NCBI GenBank assembly: GCA_030592355.1
Contig: JAUVJE010000101.1
Location: 1 to 8,785 of the forward strand
Reading direction: 5' to 3'
Source of the DNA: Clostridia bacterium
Lineage (GTDB): Bacteria > Bacillota > Clostridia > DUPQ01
DNA length: 8,785 nucleotides
Positions 1 through 5,293 of this stretch are shown piece after piece. A program made the translations under genes and the position numbers. Position 1 is the first letter of the stretch; every line of letters starts with the position of its first letter. Below the pieces are notes generated by a model, which saw nothing but the letters and a program-made list of their open reading frames with translations, did not search any database and was not told the origin of the DNA.

Positions 1-1603
1 CCTCTATCATCCTGACTATTGCCGCGGCCGCTGAGAATCCGGTTGCATATTTATAAACATAAAAGCTCCTGTAATAGTGAGGAATCCTGCTCCATTCAAA
101 TTTTAGCTTATCGTCGATTTCACAACCCTCTCCGTGATATTTCTTGTTTAATTCGAGATACATCGAACATAGGTCGTCTCCCGACAACGGCTTGCCTTTC
201 CCGTAGCTTCCATGGCAATCCCTTTCGAATTCAGCAAACATAGTCTGTCGGAAAACAGTTCCCCGGAATGTTTCAAGGAAATGGTTGATGAGAAACGCTC
301 TCTTTTTAATATCTGTAGTTTCTTTCAGCATATATTTAAGCATTAAAATTTCATTGACTGTGGATGCGACCTCTGCAACAAACAGCTTATAGTTAGAATA
401 GATGTAAGGTTGCTCTTTTGATGAATAATATGTATGCAGCGAATGACCCATCTCATGCGCAAGCGTGAATATATTGTCCAAAGTTCCCTGGTAATTAAGC
501 AACACGTAAGGATGAGACATATAAGTTCCCCATGAGTAGGCTCCGCTGGTTTTACCTTTGTTTTCATAAACATCAATCCATCCAGATGAGAATCCCTTTT
601 TCAGCAGCGAAATATATTCATCACCGAGAGCACCCAGGCTTCCGGCAACCATGTCGGCGGCCTGTTCAAAGCTGAATTTATCATCATCCTGTTCCACCAG
701 CGGAACATAAATATCGTACATATTAATTTTATCCAACCCCAGGGCTTTTGCGCGAATCTTCACATATTTATGCATCAGGTGGAGATTTTCATTAATGGTA
801 TTTACCAAGTTATCATATACATCCGTTGTTATGTTGTCACTATCAAGCGAAGCCTCAAGACTAGAAGCATATCCCCTGGTTTCAGAATAAAACTTCATTG
901 CCTTTATGCTGGATGTATATGAAGCAGCAAAAGTATTCTTGTAACTGCCGTATGTGTCATAAAATGCATTGAAAGCAGCTTTTCTGACTTCGCGGTCCTT
1001 ACTTTCCATAAAGGTAATATAGCGTCCTTTGGTCAATTCCACCTTATCTCCGTTTTCGTCAGTTATTTCCGGAAATTTTATGTCCGCATTATTGAACATA
1101 GAGAATATTTCCTGCGCTGCACCTGTCGCCTCTGTACTTTTTGCAAGAATTTTCTCCTCGGGCGCTGAAAGCGTATGCTCCTTCTTCCTTAGAATTTCCC
1201 CAAGAAATATATCATATTTTTTAAGAACCGGTTCTTTTACCACTTTTTCTGAAAACTGCAGCACCATAGGTTCGATAAAAGCAGCGGCCGCATCGGCTTT
1301 GACTGCCAGTTCTCTTGCCCTTCCGAACAGCACCTGAAATTTTGAATTTGAGTTATCCTCATCCATCCTCATCTTTGAGTATGTAAACAAGTTGTCTACC
1401 AGGCAGTACATATCCTCATAAAGCTCCAGACACTTATTAAGAGCAGCCGCATCAGTTACTTTACCCTGCATTTCCGTCATATCCAGACATAGCTTACTGG
1501 TTTTCTCAAAATCAAACTCAAATGCAGCATCATCTGCATAAATATCCTCAAGTTTCCACTTGAACTTTTCTTCAATTTCATGTCTTTCTTTTAATTTTTT
1601 CAT
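1..1603 (-). CDS. pepF: Oligoendopeptidase F (M3B zinc metallopeptidase), 3' end cut by window edge
   Basis: Cytoplasmic zinc peptidase that hydrolyses short oligopeptides. The frame is open from the ATG at 1603-1601 to the window edge, giving 534 codons; PepF proteins are usually about 600 residues, so roughly 60-70 residues are missing rather than the gene being broken. The catalytic motif HEMGH lies at residues 383-387 (bases 443-457): H383 and H387 bind zinc and E384 is the catalytic base. The third zinc ligand is E411 in FVAEVAST, with the usual M3 spacing. Near the edge the family-typical IPHYYRSFYVYKYATGF (507-523) carries the conserved substrate-binding Tyr/His region. The alpha-helical N-terminal lobe is complete and there is no signal peptide. 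AAAAGGAG six bases upstream supports the start. The start lies inside the last codons of the preceding gene, so the two are probably translationally coupled. The family call is secure; peptide specificity cannot be read. Confidence 0.96.
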   Translation of the reverse strand, partial: MKKLKERHEIEEKFKWKLEDIYADDAAFEFDFEKTSKLCLDMTEMQGKVTDAAALNKCLELYEDMYCLVDNLFTYSKMRMDEDNSNSKFQVLFGRARELAVKADAAAAFIEPMVLQFSEKVVKEPVLKKYDIFLGEILRKKEHTLSAPEEKILAKSTEATGAAQEIFSMFNNADIKFPEITDENGDKVELTKGRYITFMESKDREVRKAAFNAFYDTYGSYKNTFAASYTSSIKAMKFYSETRGYASSLEASLDSDNITTDVYDNLVNTINENLHLMHKYVKIRAKALGLDKINMYDIYVPLVEQDDDKFSFEQAADMVAGSLGALGDEYISLLKKGFSSGWIDVYENKGKTSGAYSWGTYMSHPYVLLNYQGTLDNIFTLAHEMGHSLHTYYSSKEQPYIYSNYKLFVAEVASTVNEILMLKYMLKETTDIKKRAFLINHFLETFRGTVFRQTMFAEFERDCHGSYGKGKPLSGDDLCSMYLELNKKYHGEGCEIDDKLKFEWSRIPHYYRSFYVYKYATGFSAAAAIVRMIE

Positions 1604-3371
1604 TATCTGCTCCTTTTATCGAAAGTTTAATTTTTATTTGCCTTTTTTTGTTCTTAATATTTAATTCTTTATATTCACCATTCCTATTGTATAATAAACA
1701 ATCACAAAATTCCGCCGAAAGCAAACCATCCCAAACAACTCTGTATTCCCATAATCCAAGGACTATAGAACAACTTCCATTCTCCTGTGAAATAGTGCCG
1801 CTGTCCCTGCCGTTTGACAGGAAAAACGGTATGCAGTACGATATGTCTCCAAAATCACATTCCGCAGTAATACTTATACCGGCTTTATTGATAACATATT
1901 TTTCGCTGACACATCCTCTTCCGGCGACAGTATACTTCAAAATAAAGCCAACCGATTCACGGGTTTCATATAAAATTACTGTTTCTGTTTCACAATCTGA
2001 TTCAGAAAGATATTCCTTATTTCCGTTAAAGTACCAAAAAGAACCCAATGCCCTTCCCTTGGTATTGCTGTATTTACCAAGCAAGTATTTTGGGTGCAAA
2101 GAAAACGGCATGGATATGGCAATTTCAGATGGCGCGCCGGTAAAGTGCACCCTTCCTAATCCTGTTGCATCATATTTAGCATCTGCCTTTTTATCAATTT
2201 CAACCGAATATCCACAACAGGATGCGAATATCTTATGAAACTCATTGCCAGTTTGGTAAACGTATCCCCCTGTCTCATTGGGAGATTGGTATTCCCCCGT
2301 ATTTTCATTACAAAACATCAGGGCGCCTGACAGAAATGTCCCCATGGTTCCCATATATCTTTCATAAGTTCCGTAACTGTCTATTCCATAGTTGCTGTCA
2401 ATGGGGTAGAAGTTCTTTATATGCCGTGCAGGCAAAACATTCATCCATCTTTCAAGACCCTCTATACTTCTCGCTGCACAATGCTTAAAGGCGCCTGCAA
2501 CTTTTATGTCACCGGCAGCATAAAACTCCGAAGCATGATATTCGCACATAGATGCAACAAGGGCTTCGTTGAAATTGAATTGGTTGCTTCTACCTCCGAA
2601 TGGGAATTTATAATCAGAAGACATCTGGTATAGCAGCCCGGGAGCGCTTTTAGATAAAATTTTTCTCATCTCCCCTGCGGCCGCTCCGTCATAACCCAGA
2701 TGCAGCATGAGGACCAGCCGATATCTCGATGTAATGTCATAAACCATAGGGCAGCCGGGGTCCATGTACCGTCCTTCTGTATCAAATTTTATTCTTTGCA
2801 CTTTCCAGTGCCGAAGTATAAAATCTTCGGTATCGGCACCGGTAAGATACCCCCGCAGATATTCCGCGCAAATTCCGTACATGCAAAAATTGTGAAGATT
2901 TTCAGGCGTCTTCCTTTTTAACGTGGAATCATATTTTTCATAGGGGTCCAATTCTGCCAAACTTTCTATACACGACTCGTAATCATCCCGTTTAATAAAA
3001 TCCCGGCCGGTTATCAAAGCAGTGCATATCTCAAGCACCAGAAACTCAACCCCGCTTTTATCATGGGGCGCTGCAATGTCTTTAAGCACACTTTTCATAA
3101 GACTGATCCAAAACTTATATAGTCCGGAAATGCGGTTGTTTGAAATAAGGAAAGCAATTACATTTAAAAGACGCGACATGCCGATTCTTGAATAGCTATC
3201 GAAAATATTTTGAAAATCAAAAATTGGAGCATCAATCCTTTTTTCTATATCACGAAAGTCATAGCCGGCAATGGATTTTTCCATTAAATCAAGATATCTG
3301 CTCTTGCTGTTAAAACCTTCATTCTCTGCAGGCATAGAACTATTTCGAATGTTATCAAGCAAATCAAACAT
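1578..3371 (-). CDS. Unrecognised 597-aa cytoplasmic protein, possible alpha/alpha-toroid carbohydrate-active enzyme
   Basis: I do not recognise the family with certainty. The first ~380 residues look largely alpha-helical; residues ~385-585 look beta-rich, as in two-domain polysaccharide lyases and hydrolases with an (alpha/alpha) toroid followed by a beta-sandwich. Conspicuous segments are NLHNFCMYG (158-166), DTEGRYMDPGCPMVYDITSRY (within 197-217), GYDG (226-229), FPFGGRSNQFNFNEA (256-270), NYGIDSYGTYERYMG (327-341) and ETGGYVYQTGNEFHK (366-380). The order Asn-Leu-His, then D-x-x-G-R-Y-x-D-P...YD, then a G-R-S motif recalls DUF2264-like and heparinase-like toroids; this is a weak manual resemblance. 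No signal peptide is seen and there are about 17 cysteines, which fits a cytoplasmic location. No Shine-Dalgarno precedes the ATG; an in-frame TGA lies 12 bases upstream, so the protein cannot start earlier in this frame. The 3' end overlaps pepF by 26 bases. The lipoprotein gene upstream suggests a role in using an imported solute. Confidence 0.85.
   Translation of the reverse strand: MFDLLDNIRNSSMPAENEGFNSKSRYLDLMEKSIAGYDFRDIEKRIDAPIFDFQNIFDSYSRIGMSRLLNVIAFLISNNRISGLYKFWISLMKSVLKDIAAPHDKSGVEFLVLEICTALITGRDFIKRDDYESCIESLAELDPYEKYDSTLKRKTPENLHNFCMYGICAEYLRGYLTGADTEDFILRHWKVQRIKFDTEGRYMDPGCPMVYDITSRYRLVLMLHLGYDGAAAGEMRKILSKSAPGLLYQMSSDYKFPFGGRSNQFNFNEALVASMCEYHASEFYAAGDIKVAGAFKHCAARSIEGLERWMNVLPARHIKNFYPIDSNYGIDSYGTYERYMGTMGTFLSGALMFCNENTGEYQSPNETGGYVYQTGNEFHKIFASCCGYSVEIDKKADAKYDATGLGRVHFTGAPSEIAISMPFSLHPKYLLGKYSNTKGRALGSFWYFNGNKEYLSESDCETETVILYETRESVGFILKYTVAGRGCVSEKYVINKAGISITAECDFGDISYCIPFFLSNGRDSGTISQENGSCSIVLGLWEYRVVWDGLLSAEFCDCLLYNRNGEYKELNIKNKKRQIKIKLSIKGADNEKIKRKT
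1610..1617 (-). promoter_or_regulatory. Ribosome binding site of pepF, inside the upstream gene
   Basis: AAAAGGAG sits 6 bases before the pepF ATG (1603-1601). It lies within the coding sequence of the 597-residue gene, so ribosomes finishing that gene pass over it and stop 26 bases beyond the pepF start. This arrangement favours coupled translation and fixes the pepF start. Confidence 0.85.
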
Positions 3372-3377
3372 GAAATC

Positions 3378-3386
3378 ATTATATCA
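3378..3386 (-). promoter_or_regulatory. Extended -10 promoter at the start codon of the 597-aa gene (candidate leaderless start)
   Basis: On the minus strand TGATATAAT matches the extended -10 consensus TGnTATAAT exactly, with TATAAT at 3383-3378. Six bases (GATTTC) separate it from the A of the ATG at 3371, so RNA initiation at the usual distance would fall at or next to the start codon. No good -35 lies 16-18 bases upstream, but extended -10 promoters can work without one. No Shine-Dalgarno is present, which agrees with a leaderless message. AT-rich DNA gives chance TATAAT matches, so this stays a prediction. Confidence 0.5.
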
Positions 3387-3406
3387 TTTATCACAAAAAG
3401 CAGGTA

Positions 3407-3478
3407 TTACCAAATCCCGTTCGCCCAATAAATTTCGGCATCAAAAAAGCTTTGCAGCTCCAGGTCCTTTTTAAACAT
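3407..3478 (-). CDS. Possible 23-aa ORF, in frame just after the lipoprotein stop
   Basis: A 23-codon ORF (MFKKDLELQSFFDAEIYWAN, then GIW and TAA) begins three bases after the TAA of the solute-binding protein and in the same frame (TAA CCG ATG). It has no Shine-Dalgarno of its own, so it could be translated only by reinitiation or by stop-codon readthrough. Its composition (charged start, aromatic-rich end, ordinary codons) looks more like protein than intergenic DNA. It may be a relic of a longer protein end, a small protein, or chance. No family is recognised. Confidence 0.25.
   Translation of the reverse strand: MFKKDLELQSFFDAEIYWANGIW
3443..3461 (-). terminator. Weak terminator-like hairpin with U tract after the lipoprotein gene
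   Basis: Read on the minus strand, AGCT-GCAA-AGCT forms a 4-bp stem with a GNRA-type loop, extendable by two G-U pairs, followed directly by a run of six T (3448-3443). The position between the lipoprotein stop and the next gene suits partial termination, but the stem is too short for a confident intrinsic terminator, and it overlaps the 23-codon ORF. Confidence 0.22.
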
Positions 3479-3481
3479 CGG

Positions 3482-5137
3482 TTAGTAACTGTATACAGTA
3501 ACTTTCCCAAGATTTGTATTGGCTTCATCGATGAGATCCTGCAGCCCCAGAATTTTCATGTTTGTGATGTATGCGTCAAGGGCATCGGAAACACTTATAA
3601 TTCTTTCTCCGACAACCGACTGTTCGAGATCCCTGTAGTACAGGTAATCATCCTTGATCTTAATCGTCCAGTTATCTACAAAATCACTTTGGATAAGGGA
3701 CTCTTTGGTTGGTATGTTAAATGCATAAGGCAGAATAGTCTGCTGATAAATCAAAGCTTGTTCTCTTGCATATTTTGCATTATCAACATAGCCGGGGTCA
3801 GTTACCAATTCATTGTAGTAAACATTATAATTGTCCGACGGAAATTCTTTCAGATTTCCTACTAAATTCAGCATCCGATCGCCCGTAATACTAATCCCGC
3901 TGCCTATTACTATCTTGCCCACGTTTTCATTCGAAATGCTCGGATTATTCAGGATTATTGCACGGTTTAAATCATCAATCTCATAGTGCCTGCCCTGTAT
4001 TCCGTATTTCAGCATCAGGTAAGCTTCTTCCTTGCCATAAACCAATGACACAAAAGAATTGAACATACTTTCTGGATTTTCGGTTCCGGCAAGCATGAAA
4101 TAAACTTTTCCATAGGTTGTCATATGTATAAGATTTTCAGTGTTTGTGCCAACCAACGGAGCAGCTGCATAAACAACATCATCTTCCGCTGAATGACTCC
4201 AAAAAATAGAGCCGCAGTCATCAGGAATCATTGATTCATAAGTTCCGGGACTCAATCCTGTCTTTCTGACGAGTTTTTCCTTATAAATTGTATTGATATA
4301 AGTCAACGCCGTCAGGGCATCAGGCGATAACAGCGAATCTTCAATTGTCCCTGTATTTGGATTGTATGCAATAAAAGAAGTAGTGCCGTTGTATAAGCCG
4401 TATGCTTTCAACACGTCATTCAATGCAAATTTAAAATTGTATGGTCCGTAATATCCATATGTGTCGTCCTGGCCGTTATCATCCGGATCGTCATATGTAA
4501 ATGCTACCATTGTTTCATAAAATTCATCAACGGTATAAGGCACATTAAGACCGACTTTATCAATCCAGGATTTTTTATAAGCCCTGGCGTCAAAAACAGA
4601 TTGAGCAGTGTCTATCGGTATGCCCCAGACATCTCCGTTTTCATCTGTCAGAAGATTAATCAAAGAGCTGTCAAAATTTTCATAATACGGGCTGTTCTTT
4701 ATATATTCCGTAACATGTATGATTCCCTGATTCTCTATAAGGCTTTTCATGATGTTATAAGAAATATCCAAATCAGTAAGATCATGAAGCAATAGTCCAT
4801 TCTGCGGTTCCACCCTCAGGTAATCATAAATATATATCTGCTCAGGACTCTCCTTAAGTACTTTATACAGCGGGAAAAAGCTAACCTTTACATCCACTCC
4901 GAATCTATCATAAATCACATCGCTCCAAACCTCCAGGTATGGGTATTCATCATCCACGGCATCGATATTAGGATTGACCGCCCTGATAAGAATTTCTGCA
5001 TCCAGCTTCGGCAGACCATCGTCAATAACAAGCGGTGTTGGGGTTGGGGTTGGCGTTTCCTCTACAGATGTATCACATGCGGAAAATGACAATACCAATG
5101 CCAACGATATAAATATCAGCATTACTCTTTTTATCAC
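3482..5137 (-). CDS. Extracellular solute-binding lipoprotein, LplA-like (ABC importer receptor)
   Basis: A 551-residue protein with a typical lipoprotein leader: basic MIKR, a hydrophobic stretch (residues 5-18) and a lipobox FSAC with the lipid-modified Cys at 21. A (Thr-Pro)4 linker (28-35) follows, as expected for a protein tethered to the outer face of the membrane. The mature part has the family 1 solute-binding look, for example GDVWGIPIDT, a substrate-lobe hinge typical of this group. DPDDNGQDDTYG (217-228) has the D-x-D-x-N-G-x-x-D spacing of the EF-hand-like calcium loop often seen at this place in LplA-type lipoproteins. The start is GTG (5137-5135), 11 bases after a strong AAGGAGG; an ATG between them ends after two codons and cannot be the start. 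No importer permease or ATPase gene is adjacent, so transport would need partners elsewhere. Ligand unknown; oligosaccharide is the family-based guess. It has its own candidate promoter upstream. Confidence 0.9.
   Translation of the reverse strand: MIKRVMLIFISLALVLSFSACDTSVEETPTPTPTPLVIDDGLPKLDAEILIRAVNPNIDAVDDEYPYLEVWSDVIYDRFGVDVKVSFFPLYKVLKESPEQIYIYDYLRVEPQNGLLLHDLTDLDISYNIMKSLIENQGIIHVTEYIKNSPYYENFDSSLINLLTDENGDVWGIPIDTAQSVFDARAYKKSWIDKVGLNVPYTVDEFYETMVAFTYDDPDDNGQDDTYGYYGPYNFKFALNDVLKAYGLYNGTTSFIAYNPNTGTIEDSLLSPDALTALTYINTIYKEKLVRKTGLSPGTYESMIPDDCGSIFWSHSAEDDVVYAAAPLVGTNTENLIHMTTYGKVYFMLAGTENPESMFNSFVSLVYGKEEAYLMLKYGIQGRHYEIDDLNRAIILNNPSISNENVGKIVIGSGISITGDRMLNLVGNLKEFPSDNYNVYYNELVTDPGYVDNAKYAREQALIYQQTILPYAFNIPTKESLIQSDFVDNWTIKIKDDYLYYRDLEQSVVGERIISVSDALDAYITNMKILGLQDLIDEANTNLGKVTVYSY
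5034..5053. repeat. Short TTGGGG-type tandem repeat encoding the Thr-Pro linker
   Basis: The plus strand carries GTTGGGGTTGGGGTTGG, which on the minus strand encodes alternating Thr-Pro (residues 28-35 of the lipoprotein). The repeat may change copy number by slippage; a two-codon change would keep the frame. The G runs (GG, GGGG, GGGG, GG) could form a small G-quadruplex on the template strand, which is a possibility only. Confidence 0.5.
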
Positions 5138-5155
5138 TATGTCATTTGCCTCCTT
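5137..5155 (-). promoter_or_regulatory. Lipoprotein RBS with a two-codon ORF overlapping the GTG start
   Basis: AAGGAGG (5155-5149) is a near-perfect Shine-Dalgarno. Three bases after it comes ATG ACA TAG (5145-5137), a two-codon ORF whose stop shares its last G with the GTG start (TAGTG). The spacing to the ATG (3) is shorter than usual and to the GTG (11) longer than usual, so neither is ideal. The lipoprotein leader and lipobox require the GTG frame. The minimal ORF may be chance or may feed terminating ribosomes onto the GTG. Confidence 0.6.
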
Positions 5156-5170
5156 AATTTTCTTAATATA

Positions 5171-5183
5171 CCGGTTTTCCCGG
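5171..5183 (-). other. CCGG stem-loop in the lipoprotein 5' leader
   Basis: On the minus strand CCGG-GAAAA-CCGG forms a 4-bp GC stem (5 with a flanking G-U pair) in otherwise very AT-rich leader DNA. It lies between the candidate promoter and the Shine-Dalgarno, 15 bases before the latter. It could stabilise the 5' end of the message; there is no U tract, so it is not a terminator. Confidence 0.4.
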
Positions 5184-5212
5184 CCAACTATATTTTAGCA
5201 CGACAAATAAAA

Positions 5213-5239
5213 ATTATACACAATATCTTCCTTTGTTAA
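5213..5239 (-). promoter_or_regulatory. Candidate sigma-A promoter of the lipoprotein gene
   Basis: TTAACA (5239-5234) as -35 and TATAAT (5218-5213) as -10 lie 15 bases apart, slightly shorter than the preferred 17. The -10 is a perfect consensus. The predicted RNA start, near 5206, gives a leader of about 70 bases. A second possible extended -10, TGCTAAAAT (5200-5192), lies further downstream. The -35 is inside an inverted repeat. Confidence 0.5.
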
Positions 5240-5254
5240 AATATAATTTACAAA
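5232..5254. promoter_or_regulatory. Imperfect inverted repeat over the -35, possible operator
   Basis: The arms TTTGTTAA and TTTACAAA form an interrupted inverted repeat (outer arms TTTGT/ACAAA exact, then one mismatch, then two more pairs). It covers the candidate -35 of the lipoprotein promoter and shares the TTTGTTAA/ACAAA theme with the perfect palindrome 8 bases away. A repressor site is plausible by position; AT richness makes chance similarity possible. Confidence 0.3.
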
Positions 5255-5261
5255 TTGTTCA

Positions 5262-5279
5262 TTATTTGTTAACAAATAA
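5262..5279. promoter_or_regulatory. Perfect 18-bp palindrome TTATTTGTTAACAAATAA
   Basis: An exact 9+9 palindrome centred on GTTAAC lies between the stop of the second ABC gene (5294) and the lipoprotein promoter. It suits binding of a dimeric regulator upstream of the promoter. Read as RNA it could also form a 7-bp A-U stem with a TTAA loop, but with no GC pairs or U tract it would be a poor terminator. No specific regulator can be named. Confidence 0.5.
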
Positions 5280-5293
5280 GACTGTTGTGAATA

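Noticed and set aside
343..576. 77-codon minus-strand frame in the pepF region
   Set aside because: It is a different frame under the pepF catalytic domain; the main frame there encodes the HEMGH motif.
1029..1337. 102-codon open frame on the plus strand within pepF
   Set aside because: It lies wholly opposite a gene with clear family motifs, shows no ribosome binding site or recognisable domain, and is best explained as an antisense shadow.
1..1603. pepF as a frameshifted pseudogene
   Set aside because: The frame was read codon by codon from 1603 to the edge and no stop or frame change was found; the gene is only cut by the window.
1648..2238. 196-codon open frame on the plus strand
   Set aside because: It is antisense to the 597-residue gene, whose frame is far longer and joins its neighbours by normal operon spacing. 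The plus-strand product shows no family features.
5262..5279. Palindrome as the intrinsic terminator of the ABC pair
   Set aside because: The stem would be almost all A-U and no U tract follows, so an operator is the better reading.
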